From assembly GCF_020889785.1 (NCBI RefSeq), contig NZ_JACMYK010000006.1:1-64000 (forward strand): a stretch of 64,000 nt of DNA, given 5' to 3'. Position 1 is the first letter of the stretch, and each line of letters starts with the position of its first letter. The notes beneath the pieces are model-generated. The model did no database searches. It was not told the DNA's origin and was given only the letters and a program-made list of their open reading frames with translations. The position numbers and the translations under genes were made by a program. This stretch comes from Bradyrhizobium acaciae. Its GTDB lineage: Bacteria; Pseudomonadota; Alphaproteobacteria; Rhizobiales; Xanthobacteraceae. Positions 26,058 to 33,981 of this stretch are shown here, one piece after another.

Positions 26058-26351
26058 TCAAGCTGGCTGCCGTCCGGCGAGCTCGCGCAAATAGGACCAC
26101 GGGTAGATCCCGCGGTCGTGGCCGTCCGAAAAATGGAGCCGCAGCGCGTAGTTCCCGACTGGCTCGAGCGCTGCGATATGGAGGTCCGGCGGGAGCGCCA
26201 GTTCGATGCCCTCGATCTGCCGACGGATTTCGCTGGCTGCACGGCTGGCTCGGCGCAGGGCCTCGGCGTCAACCTGCCGGGTCCCGCAATCCGGCCAGGT
26301 CAGCGCCAATGCCGTTGCGCCTTCGCATAACTCGACCTGGGATGGTTGCAT
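26058..26351 (-). CDS. DUF971 / GBBH-like N-terminal domain protein
   Basis: This 97-residue protein matches the DUF971 fold, also found at the N-terminus of gamma-butyrobetaine hydroxylases. The domain signature is LALTWPDCGTRQVDAEALRRASRAA and NYALRLHFSDGHDRGIYPWSYLREL, with the conserved W-D, F-DGH-G-Y and W-YLR positions. The ATG at 26351 has a strong AAGGAGAG site; the longer frame to 26429 would start before it. DUF971 proteins often travel with iron-sulfur assembly genes, fitting its place directly before the flavoprotein and ferredoxin. About 105 bp separate it from the permease, including a GCAA-N4-TTGC site. Confidence 0.85.
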   Translation of the reverse strand: MQPSQVELCEGATALALTWPDCGTRQVDAEALRRASRAASEIRRQIEGIELALPPDLHIAALEPVGNYALRLHFSDGHDRGIYPWSYLRELAGRQPA

Positions 26352-26403
26352 GTCGACTCTCCTTGTTGCCACGGCTTGTAGGCCGGGCTGTCGCCCCTGG
26401 CGC

Positions 26404-26415
26404 GCAATAAATTGC
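26404..26415. promoter_or_regulatory. GCAA-N4-TTGC site (GCAATAAATTGC)
   Basis: One base from a perfect palindrome, 53 bp upstream of the DUF971 start and inside the longer operon. A third half-site GCAA follows at the same 8-base period (26420-26423). It suggests an internal, separately regulated promoter for the DUF971-flavoprotein-ferredoxin-HEAT part. Confidence 0.4.
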
Positions 26416-26456
26416 TTCCGCAATGTCATGACCAGGCGGCCAGAGGCTCGCTCAAT

Positions 26457-27242
26457 CTACGGGCCCTTCTGTCCGGCCTGCTCGGCACCGTACCAGGGCA
26501 GCAACCTGCGGACCGCGTGTTCAAACAGGAGATCAGCCGCAAATCCCATCGCACCGAGCGCGATCAGCCCGACGAACATCTGATCGACCCGAAATACCTG
26601 TTGCGACATCTGGATCAGATAGCCGACCCCGAACGCCGCTCCGGCCAGTTCCGCCGCCACCAGCACGACCAGCGCAACCGACAGGCTGACGCGAAGCCCG
26701 GCGATGATGAACGGCAGCGCGCCGGGTATGACGACGTAGGCGAAGTTGCGCCAGCCGCGTGCGCCGAGACTCGCCGCCGCCCGTCCGAGCAGCGGGCTCA
26801 CGTCGCGCACGCCGATATAGGTATTGACCCAAACCGGGAAGAAGACGCCCCAGGCGATCAGAACAATCTTGGACATTTCACCGATTCCGAACCAGAAGAT
26901 CGCAAGCGGAACGAAGGCAAGCGACGGAACGGCGCGAAACATCTGCACGAGGGGATTGATTGTACCGTGAAGCAGCGGCAATCGTGCCATTGCGACGCCA
27001 AGTATCACACCAAGCGCCGATCCGCCGAGGAAACCGATCGCGGCCCGCACCAGGCTCGCGCCGAGATGCCTGGGCAATTCGCCCGTCAGAATCAACTCCC
27101 ATGCGGACTGTACGATCGTGCTCGGCGCCGGCAGCATCACGTTGTTGACGAAACCGCTCCGGCTGAGCGCCTCCCACGCGCCGAAAAATGCAAGCGTACC
27201 GATCATACCGGCGACGCTGTGGCGACTGACGCCGAACGCCAT
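26457..27242 (-). CDS. ABC permease of amidase-operon transporter
   Basis: This 261-residue inner-membrane permease is of the SsuC/TauC type. About six hydrophobic segments are present (VAGMIGTLAFFGAWEAL, SALGVILGVAMARL, AVPSLAFVPLAIFWFG, IVLIAWGVFFPVWVN, VALVVLVAAELAGAAFG), with coupling loop AAASLGARGWRNFAYVVIPG near 175. The ATG at 27242 (GTAGGAGC upstream) was chosen; it begins 4 bases after the ATPase stop. It works with the ATPase and binding protein immediately upstream. Confidence 0.92.
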   Translation of the reverse strand: MAFGVSRHSVAGMIGTLAFFGAWEALSRSGFVNNVMLPAPSTIVQSAWELILTGELPRHLGASLVRAAIGFLGGSALGVILGVAMARLPLLHGTINPLVQMFRAVPSLAFVPLAIFWFGIGEMSKIVLIAWGVFFPVWVNTYIGVRDVSPLLGRAAASLGARGWRNFAYVVIPGALPFIIAGLRVSLSVALVVLVAAELAGAAFGVGYLIQMSQQVFRVDQMFVGLIALGAMGFAADLLFEHAVRRLLPWYGAEQAGQKGP

Positions 27243-27246
27243 GCTC

Positions 27247-28044
27247 CTACTCCGCCGTTTCCAGGCCGATCGCCCGTGCCACGTGCTCGTAAATTTCATT
27301 GAAGCGCGGCGCCGTACGACGGCGTGGACGCGGCAGATCGATCCTGATGTCCTCCACGATCCGTCCCGGGTTCGGCGCCATCACGATCAGCCGGCTCGCA
27401 AGCACGAGCGCTTCGGTGATGTTGTGGGTCACGAACAGGATGGTTGGCCGCTCCTGCCGGTGAATCTCAACCAGCTTGGCTTGCAGGGAGCTGCGCGTCA
27501 TCGCGTCGAGCGCCGCGAATGGCTCGTCCATCAGCAGGAGCGACGGACGGGTCGCAAGCGCGCGCGCGATGGCGATGCGCTGCTTCATTCCGCCGGACAG
27601 TTCGAAAGGATACTTCGCACCTTCATCGGGCAGGCCGACGAGCCCGAGCAGATCGTGCGCAATTGTCGCTCGTTCGCGGGCGGCGCGCCCCGCCATCCGG
27701 AGCCCGAACTCGACATTGGCCTGCGCGGTCAGCCATGGGAACAGGGAGTAGTCCTGAAACACGACGCCGCGCTCGGAACTCGGTCCGTCGACCGCATGGC
27801 CGCCAACGCGCACGTCGCCGTGCGCGGGCACGACAAAGCCGGCCAAGATGTTGAGGAGCGTGGTCTTGCCGCAACCGCTCGGCCCGAGAACGCAAACGAA
27901 TTCACCACGATCGATCGTAAGCGAGATGCTGCCCAGCGCGGCGGTACGGCCGCGGCCGAAATCATAGACATGACCCAGCTCGATGCACGTGATCAGTGGC
28001 TCGCCGACGGCGATCGGCGACGCAATCTCCACCCTTGCATTCAT
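27247..28044 (-). CDS. ABC ATPase of amidase-operon transporter
   Basis: This 265-residue ATPase has Walker A GPSGCGKTT near residue 54, Q-loop VVFQDYSLFPWLTAQAN near 93, signature LSGGMKQRIAIARAL near 147, Walker B LLLMDEPFAALDA near 168 and switch His in VTHNITEAL near 203. The SLFPW Q-loop is that of nitrate/sulfonate/taurine/cyanate-type importers. It starts 14 bases after the binding-protein stop. Confidence 0.92.
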   Translation of the reverse strand: MNARVEIASPIAVGEPLITCIELGHVYDFGRGRTAALGSISLTIDRGEFVCVLGPSGCGKTTLLNILAGFVVPAHGDVRVGGHAVDGPSSERGVVFQDYSLFPWLTAQANVEFGLRMAGRAARERATIAHDLLGLVGLPDEGAKYPFELSGGMKQRIAIARALATRPSLLLMDEPFAALDAMTRSSLQAKLVEIHRQERPTILFVTHNITEALVLASRLIVMAPNPGRIVEDIRIDLPRPRRRTAPRFNEIYEHVARAIGLETAE

Positions 28045-28058
28045 TGCGGTCGACCACC

Positions 28059-29045
28059 CTATTCCCGGCCTGCCCGATCCAGCACGGATGTCACCACCAC
28101 CGTATTGAAGTCCGGAATTTTGGCATCGGGCCGGACCAGCTTATTGTCGACGGCCCACTTCGCCTGCTCCTCCATCAGGGACACCAGCGACGGCTTGTCG
28201 AGCTCGAGCTTGAAATTTGCCCGCTTCCAGAACGCCTTTGCGATCGCGGGATCGAGCTTGATGCGCTCGGCGGTCAGCGTGGCCGCGGCATCTGGGTCCT
28301 TCCTGATATTGTCGTCCGCCTCGAGCAACGCTTTTACTGCCTTGACCAGCAGGTCCGGCTTGCTGTCAATTGTCGATTGCAACGTGATGATCGTTGAATA
28401 CGTGTAGTAGAGACGTTCCGAGCGAATGATGTGGAATCTGTCTGCACCTTGCGCGATCGCTTGCGACAAGTGTGGCTCCGTCCAGATGAACCCATCGATC
28501 GCACCGCCTGCCAGGCTGCTGACGAAATCGCCCGGGTTGAGGCTGACCGCCGTGATATCCGACCACGCCAGACCTTCCTGCCTGAGCAGCTTGGACAGGT
28601 AGTAATGCGCGTTCGTCCCCTGCGAATAGCCGATACGCCGACCCTTGATGTCCTTGGTGGTCTTGATGTCCTTGATGGCGACGAGATCGAAAGGTTCATG
28701 CCGGTTCAACGTGCCGATAATGCGCACAGGCAGCCCGTTCAGGGTGGCGAACACCACGGGTGTTTCCGCCGCGGTGCCGATCACGACGCCGCCGCCGACC
28801 AGCGCGTCCAGCACCAGGCGGCCACTGGCAAACGTCGAGACCTTCGGCGCCAATCCCTGCTTCTGCCAGGTCTTGTCATGATCGGCGACGAAGAATTGGC
28901 CCCAGCCGAGCGCAATCCCTTCACCAATCGTGATGTCCTGAGCGCGCGAAGGCGCACTCGCCAGCGACAGCACGGCAGCAAGCGCGACTGCCGCGGCTCG
29001 TGCGAACCTGCTGGATCCGGCAAATAAGGCGGCAATTGACGTCAC
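28059..29045 (-). CDS. ABC substrate-binding protein of amidase-operon transporter
   Basis: This 328-residue secreted protein has a signal peptide ending near residue 36 (LASAPSRAQ-DITIGEG). It has the NMT1/SsuA two-lobe pattern: LGWGQFFVADHDKTWQKQGL, LDALVGGGVVIGTAAETPVV, DIKGRRIGYSQGTNAHYYL, GDFVSSLAGGAIDGFIWTEP. Its ATG overlaps the AtzF-like stop (ATGA), tying import to amide hydrolysis. Because the first two genes of the operon encode amidases, its ligand is more likely an amide, ureide or sulfonamide-like compound than a simple alkanesulfonate; this is inference. Confidence 0.9.
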   Translation of the reverse strand: MTSIAALFAGSSRFARAAAVALAAVLSLASAPSRAQDITIGEGIALGWGQFFVADHDKTWQKQGLAPKVSTFASGRLVLDALVGGGVVIGTAAETPVVFATLNGLPVRIIGTLNRHEPFDLVAIKDIKTTKDIKGRRIGYSQGTNAHYYLSKLLRQEGLAWSDITAVSLNPGDFVSSLAGGAIDGFIWTEPHLSQAIAQGADRFHIIRSERLYYTYSTIITLQSTIDSKPDLLVKAVKALLEADDNIRKDPDAAATLTAERIKLDPAIAKAFWKRANFKLELDKPSLVSLMEEQAKWAVDNKLVRPDAKIPDFNTVVVTSVLDRAGRE

Positions 29046-30481
29046 GATATGGTCTCCTTGTCTCGGCGGGCATGAACCGGACTCGCGGCCGGGCGCACGT
29101 GGCGTGCACCGAGCGGCAGGCCGACGTCGTGAAATCGCTGCGCCAAGGCAGCCGCATGATGATCCGCGAAAGCCGGGGCGATCACCGTGATACCTTGTGG
29201 CAAGCCGTTGGGCAGAAACCCGGAGGGAACGGCGACCGCCGAAAGATCGGCCAGATTGACGAAGTTCGTATACGTCCCGAGCCGCGCGTTGAGCGTGATG
29301 GGATCGGCCGCGACCTCATCGATGCGGTAGATTGTGCCGGTGGTCGGCACGACGAGGACGTCGATCGCGCTCCAGAGCATCTCAATCCGACGCTTCAGAA
29401 TGTTCAGCCGCTGCTGCGCCGCGAAGACCTCGCCGCCGGAAATATCACGCCCTCCAAGCAGGATGTCGCGGGTGACCGGAAACAGGGCTTCGGGCCGGTT
29501 ATCGACGAACTGGCGCAGAGCGCCGTAGCGATCCGCCAGCCACGCCCCTTTGAACAGGAGATCGTTGATCTCCGCGAATGGGGCGTAATCGACCTCGACC
29601 TTGCTGCCGCCGAGGTTTTCCAGCCGCCCGACGGCCTTGCTGAACAGCGCAGCCGCATCTGCATTGCCGAAGAAGTCCAGCCATTGCGGAGCGGGAACGC
29701 CGAAGCGGAATTCGGCCGATAACGGACGATTTGCCGCGGGCGACCCGGTCCGCGAGAACGGATCCGCCTCGTCGTACCCTTGCGCGACATCAAATGCCGC
29801 CTGTGCATCCCCGACCGTCAACGCGAAGATCGAGAGCGTCTCGATCGAACGGCAGGCCGCGACCGATCCGACACCACTGATCAATCCACGAGTCGGCTTC
29901 AGTCCCACGACATTGTTAAAGGCCGCCGGCACCCGTCCCGATCCGCCGGTATCGGTCGCGAGCGCAAAGCTGACCAGTCCTGCCGAGACTGAGACCGCCG
30001 CGCCCGAGCTGGATCCGCCGGGAATATAGGCGGGATCGAACGGATTGCGCGCAACGCCATAGGGCGAGCGGACCCCGACCAGCCCGGTCGCGAACTGGTC
30101 CATATTGGTCTTTCCAATCAGGATGGCTCCCGCCGCCAGCAGCCGTTCGACAGCCGGATTATTCTTCGCGGGCTGGTAGGAAAATCCCGGACAGGCTGAC
30201 GTGGTCGGCAGGCCGACCGTGTCGATGCAGTCCTTGACGCTGAACGGAATGCCCCAGAGCGGCAGCGCGTCCCGCTCGCGCCTCGACAACGACTCAAGAT
30301 GCACGGCTCGCGCGAGCGCATCCTCGCGCGCCACGACACTGATCCAGACGCCGTCCGCGCCGCGGCGGGCGATCTCGCCCAAGATGTGCTCGACCACGGT
30401 CGACGGGGTGAACGCGCCGCTGGCATAGGCGATCGCCAGTTGCGGCAGTTCGAGGTCGGGGCTCTGGGGTTGCTTGGTCAT
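29042..30481 (-). CDS. AtzF-like amidase (allophanate hydrolase domain only)
   Basis: This 479-residue amidase-signature enzyme has a Ser-cisSer-Lys triad readable as K83, S157 and S181, with spacing (74 and 24 residues) that matches AtzF from memory. Family segments are WGIPFSVKDCIDTVGLPTT, ILIGKTNMDQFATGLVGVRS, YIPGGSSSGAAVSV and GSGRVPAAFNNVVGLKPTRG. AtzF proteins carry a C-terminal decarboxylation-linked domain of about 150 residues; here the protein ends after the amidase fold, so it may not act on allophanate. It overlaps both neighbours by ATGA, second in the operon. Confidence 0.87.
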   Translation of the reverse strand: MTKQPQSPDLELPQLAIAYASGAFTPSTVVEHILGEIARRGADGVWISVVAREDALARAVHLESLSRRERDALPLWGIPFSVKDCIDTVGLPTTSACPGFSYQPAKNNPAVERLLAAGAILIGKTNMDQFATGLVGVRSPYGVARNPFDPAYIPGGSSSGAAVSVSAGLVSFALATDTGGSGRVPAAFNNVVGLKPTRGLISGVGSVAACRSIETLSIFALTVGDAQAAFDVAQGYDEADPFSRTGSPAANRPLSAEFRFGVPAPQWLDFFGNADAAALFSKAVGRLENLGGSKVEVDYAPFAEINDLLFKGAWLADRYGALRQFVDNRPEALFPVTRDILLGGRDISGGEVFAAQQRLNILKRRIEMLWSAIDVLVVPTTGTIYRIDEVAADPITLNARLGTYTNFVNLADLSAVAVPSGFLPNGLPQGITVIAPAFADHHAAALAQRFHDVGLPLGARHVRPAASPVHARRDKETIS

Positions 30482-31917
30482 GACGGATCCAGTGGACGCG
30501 GGAATGGCGTTGCCTGCTCGAAGGCGCGTGCTGCGCGCAGGACGGTCGTATCCGCGAACTTCGCTCCGATGATCTGCAGGCCCACCGGCAATCCCGCGTC
30601 GGTAAGACCCGCCGGCACCGAGGCCGCTGGCTGCTGCGTCAGATTGAACGGATAGGTGAAGGGGGAGCGAATCGGCCGAACCACAAGATCGGCCTCGGAC
30701 GCATCGATCGCTGAAGCGGCATACGCCGTGGTCGGTGTGAGCAGAAGGTCCCAATCCTGATGGAAACGATTGAAATGTCGACCGAGCGCTTCGCGGCGAT
30801 CGACTGCCTGCAGGTAGGTGACGGCATCGATCGCTCGCCCCTTCTCAGCAACCGCCTGCAAGCCCTGCTCGACCAAAGCGCGACGGGCCGGATCGAACGA
30901 GGCCAGGAGCTTGGCTGCGCCCGCGAACCAGAAGGTCTGGAAGAGATCGATGGGATCTTCGATACCCGGATCGACCTGTTCGACGATCGCCCCGAGCCCG
31001 GCAAGCGTGTTGGCGGCCTCGGTGACGATCTTCTCAACCTGCGGGTCGATCTGTGCGTAGCCGAGCTTCGGACTGAATGCGATGCGCAGGCCTCGAACAC
31101 CTTGATCCAGCCCCGCTTGCCAAGATATCTCGGACGGCGGCAGAGCGGTCCAGTCGCGTAGGTCGGGCCGTCCAATGATATCGAGCAGCAAGGCCGCGTC
31201 ACGCACGGAACGCGTCATCGGCGTGACGTGGAAAAGCGCACCGTTCTGCGACGGCGGATAGACGGGAACGCGACCAAAGGTCGGCTTGAACCCGAACACG
31301 CCGCTGTGCGCCGCCGGAAGCCGGGTCGAACCGCCGCCATCCGTCGCGACATGCAACGGCCCAAAACCCAGCGCCGCGCCGGCCGCGGATCCGCCGCTAC
31401 TGCCACCCGGCGTGTGTGCGGTGTTCCACGGATTGCGCGTGACGCCGGTCAACGGACTGTCGCCGAGCCCCTTCCAACCGAATTCTGATGTTGTCGTCTT
31501 GCCGAGCAGCACCGCGCCCTGCTCCCGCAAGCGGGCCGTGGCGGGGGAATCCTCGTTCCAGTTTTGCGCGGGATCGATCGCCCGGCTGCCCCGCAGTGTC
31601 GGCCAGCCCTTGGCGAGAATGAGGTCCTTGAGGGCGACCGGCACGCCGTCGACCGGACCGAGCGGCTCGCGACGCCGCCAACGGACTTCGGACTCGCGCG
31701 CCGATACGCGCGCGGCGTCGGCATCCAGCAACGCGAAAGCGTTGACATGGCGGTCGAGACGCCCGATGCGATCGAGGACAGCTTGTGTCGCTTCAACCGG
31801 TGAGAGCGTTCCTGCCCGATAATGTTCGATCAGGTCGGTTGCGGAAAGAAGGGCGATGTCATCCGACCCGCGCAGCCGCGAAGCCGGATCCCGCAACGGA
31901 GCATTCTGAGCCGACAT
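30478..31917 (-). CDS. Amidase-signature hydrolase
   Basis: This 479-residue amidase-signature enzyme has a complete triad: K97 (PVALKDL), S173 (PGGSSGGSAAGAA) and S197 (DGGGSTRLPAAHSG). General architecture follows GatA-like amidases (GVFGFKPTFGRVP, TPMTRSVRDAALLLDII). It is the first gene of the nine-gene operon and overlaps the AtzF-like gene by ATGA. It would hydrolyse an amide to acid and ammonia; the pairing with a second amidase suggests stepwise attack on a two-amide compound, which is inference. About 430 bp of non-coding DNA lies upstream. Confidence 0.9.
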   Translation of the reverse strand: MSAQNAPLRDPASRLRGSDDIALLSATDLIEHYRAGTLSPVEATQAVLDRIGRLDRHVNAFALLDADAARVSARESEVRWRRREPLGPVDGVPVALKDLILAKGWPTLRGSRAIDPAQNWNEDSPATARLREQGAVLLGKTTTSEFGWKGLGDSPLTGVTRNPWNTAHTPGGSSGGSAAGAALGFGPLHVATDGGGSTRLPAAHSGVFGFKPTFGRVPVYPPSQNGALFHVTPMTRSVRDAALLLDIIGRPDLRDWTALPPSEISWQAGLDQGVRGLRIAFSPKLGYAQIDPQVEKIVTEAANTLAGLGAIVEQVDPGIEDPIDLFQTFWFAGAAKLLASFDPARRALVEQGLQAVAEKGRAIDAVTYLQAVDRREALGRHFNRFHQDWDLLLTPTTAYAASAIDASEADLVVRPIRSPFTYPFNLTQQPAASVPAGLTDAGLPVGLQIIGAKFADTTVLRAARAFEQATPFPRPLDPS

Positions 31918-32345
31918 GCGCGCTACCTCATTCCTCGATCAGGGCAAATCACTTGCCGGATGAATGATGGCTAGGCGCTCGTGCTCGCGCGCATCAGCAA
32001 TTAATTGCGGAACTGTGAGCGGCGCTACAAGATTGCAAGATCTGACACGCCGACCAATACTACGTCGGAATGAAACTCTCCGAATCGCAAATCGTGCAAC
32101 GAAGTCCACCTAGCCAAGGCGACGCCGAGCTACTGCCGTGCCTCCCGTCCGGGGTCGGGCTCTTCTCGAAAATCGAAAGTTGTGAACCTGCCTCAGAGAC
32201 GCTCATCTGCGCAGAGCTCCGCCTTTCGGACGTCACGACGCCCGGAGGCTACGACGCACCAGTGATCGAACGGCTTTCGGCGACGCGCGCGCGAGCCCTA
32301 CCTTTGATGGCAGCGCCGGCTTCCTGGCGCCGCTGAGATGTCTCT
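31918..32345. other. Promoter region of nine-gene operon; no gene recognised
   Basis: About 430 bp between the first amidase and the convergent end of the CmcJ-type gene. It contains GCAATTAATTGC (31997-32008) and a related GGCAA-N5-TTGCC inverted repeat (31943-31957), 26-90 bp upstream of the amidase start. A plus-strand frame (32070-32336) lacks family features and was not called. Confidence 0.5.
31997..32008. promoter_or_regulatory. Perfect palindrome GCAATTAATTGC
   Basis: A perfect 12-bp palindrome, 80 bp upstream of the first amidase, with near-copies at 26404-26415 and 22023-22034. A GCAA-N5-TTGC version at 31944-31956 lies between it and the gene. Likely operator for a regulator of this region; the Crp-type protein encoded at 22257 is a candidate, though the motif differs from the usual Crp/Fnr consensus. 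Confidence 0.5.
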
Positions 32346-33167
32346 TCACGCCGCAGGCGGGAAGAACACCAGTGCGCGGACCTCGATGCTTTCGCGCGGC
32401 GGCGCGCCCGGTGCGAGCGGATTTTCGAACGAGGTATGAAACGACAGCCGCGCACGACCGTCGTTAGCGCTGTCATGTATCCGGATCAACAGCGCCTCGT
32501 CGGCCTGCATTTCGGAGAAATAGTACCAGCGATGCGTCGGCTTGTACTCCACCCTGGACGTTTCCCCGCGAACGTGGGCGTAGACCAGATCACTGGGGAT
32601 CAGATCATCGTCGGTAAACGAGCGCGCGTCACACAGCGCGAGCGGGGAGTCCAGCACCGGGCCGCGTACCGGTCGCCACACATTGACGATGCCAAACCGA
32701 TGCTTCAGCAGTTCGTCCGCCTCGGCGCCCAGGTGGTCGCGGACGCGCCGCGGGGCAGAGTTGACCGTGTGATCGTTGTGCACCTGCCGCGAAGGCGGAG
32801 CGAGGCCGGGAACGCTGGCATTGCGCACATTGTGGTCGAAGATGAACACGCGGCTTGCGCCGACGGCACTGCGCAGCAGCTGCTCGACCTCCGGGTAGTA
32901 AACCCGCTTGATCTCTTCCGGATCGTAGAAACTGGCGACGGCCGTCGGCGCCTTGACCAGGGCGAAGCCATTGCGGTCCAGCGAGAACTCTGACTCGCGT
33001 CCGCGCGCATCCTCGATCGATACCTCGTGCTCATCGTCGATCCCGTTCCATTGCGGTACGCCGGGCGGCGGCTCGATTCGATAGAAGGTCGGCTTTTCCG
33101 CGCCACGCTTGAGGTAATGAAGCTTCGCGGTGAGATTGCGGGGAGAGATGGGTCCGTCGAGCGCCAT
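32346..33167 (-). CDS. CmcJ/NvfI-family oxygenase/desaturase
   Basis: This 273-residue protein belongs to the CmcJ/NvfI (AsaB/GedK) family, related to 2-oxoglutarate/Fe(II)-type enzymes. Recognisable points are VFIFDHNVRN near 109, RQVHNDHTVNSAPRRVRDHL near 128 with the H-D pair, RFGIVNVWRPVRGPVLDSPLALCDARS near 158, YFSEMQADEALLIRIHDS near 216, and the C-terminal FHTSFENP. Such enzymes hydroxylate or methylate-assist in secondary metabolism; the substrate here is unknown. GGAG lies about 13 bases before the ATG. It is alone on its strand next to two small genes. Confidence 0.85.
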   Translation of the reverse strand: MALDGPISPRNLTAKLHYLKRGAEKPTFYRIEPPPGVPQWNGIDDEHEVSIEDARGRESEFSLDRNGFALVKAPTAVASFYDPEEIKRVYYPEVEQLLRSAVGASRVFIFDHNVRNASVPGLAPPSRQVHNDHTVNSAPRRVRDHLGAEADELLKHRFGIVNVWRPVRGPVLDSPLALCDARSFTDDDLIPSDLVYAHVRGETSRVEYKPTHRWYYFSEMQADEALLIRIHDSANDGRARLSFHTSFENPLAPGAPPRESIEVRALVFFPPAA

Positions 33168-33321
33168 GGTTGCTGCTACTCCACGTTGGCGCGCGGAAAA
33201 CGCCGCGGCTATTTTGTTGCAACGATATTATCGCTTTGGCGCGCGAACGTCAGCGCTGCGAATCACCAAAGATTCCGCGACCGCGCATGTCACGCTCCAG
33301 AACCGAACGTGAAGATGGAAA

Positions 33322-33645
33322 TTACTTCTCTTCGGCGATCGAGCGGGACTGGAGAGGCGCTGTGCAATCCAGCGCATCCGATCCGAGATAAGCCACCAGC
33401 ACGCCGGACGCTTCGCCGGCGAATTCCGCGGCACGCTCTCGAAAAGCCGCCGCCTCCTGATCGGTTGCGGCACGCAGATGCGTATCGATGCTTTCCGCAC
33501 CGAGCCGCTTCGAACAAAAGCCATCGAGTGCGCGGGTGAACCAGGACGCCCGGGTTAACCCTTCTGCATCGTCACGGTTTCCCGCTTCGAAGGCAAACCT
33601 CCGGGATTCGGCCGTCTCGACGATGTACACGCTGCTGGCGATCAT
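33322..33645 (-). CDS. Small protein, unknown function
   Basis: This 107-residue soluble protein, not recognised, starts MIASSVYIVETAESRRFAFE and has mixed alpha/beta character with an Ala/Glu-rich helix AAAFRERAAEFAGEA. The ATG at 33645 was chosen because it falls just past the stop of the upstream SANT-like gene; an ATG at 33699 would overlap that gene by 38 bp. No strong ribosome site is seen. It is probably cotranscribed with the gene upstream of it. Confidence 0.55.
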   Translation of the reverse strand: MIASSVYIVETAESRRFAFEAGNRDDAEGLTRASWFTRALDGFCSKRLGAESIDTHLRAATDQEAAAFRERAAEFAGEASGVLVAYLGSDALDCTAPLQSRSIAEEK

Positions 33646-33661
33646 AGCCGTAGATGAACCG

Positions 33662-33892
33662 TTAGCTGGATGGGGACTGGAGCGTTCCGGATGGGTCATT
33701 CAGTACAATGCCGAGCCTGGCTGCTGTTGTGGCGGTCGAGGTGACGCTGCGATTGAGACTTCGTGCGATCTTCTCGACGGGCGTGTTCGTCTTCGCCAGG
33801 CCTCTGAGCTTGTACTTCTCCGCAGCTGTCCACGGACGACCACTGGCCGGCCCGGATTCCTTGTTGGCGGCTGCGTCCTGTCGCGGGCTCAC
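33662..33892 (-). CDS. Small SANT/Myb-like putative DNA-binding protein
   Basis: This 76-residue protein has the core RPWTAAEKYKLRGLAKTNTP then VEKIARSLNRSVTSTATTAARLGI, a SANT/Myb-like or GcrA-like helical motif seen in many small rhizobial proteins. It begins with GTG at 33892 preceded by GGGGAGGG. It may bind DNA as an accessory regulator. It is followed by the 107-residue protein gene after 16 bases. Confidence 0.7.
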   Translation of the reverse strand: MSPRQDAAANKESGPASGRPWTAAEKYKLRGLAKTNTPVEKIARSLNRSVTSTATTAARLGIVLNDPSGTLQSPSS

Positions 33893-33981
33893 ACGTCCCT
33901 CCCCTTGGCCTCACCTCTCCCACCGATCGACGCCCGCGATCGGCTGGCCGCGGGCGCCACCAATACATGATCGGTTGTCAG

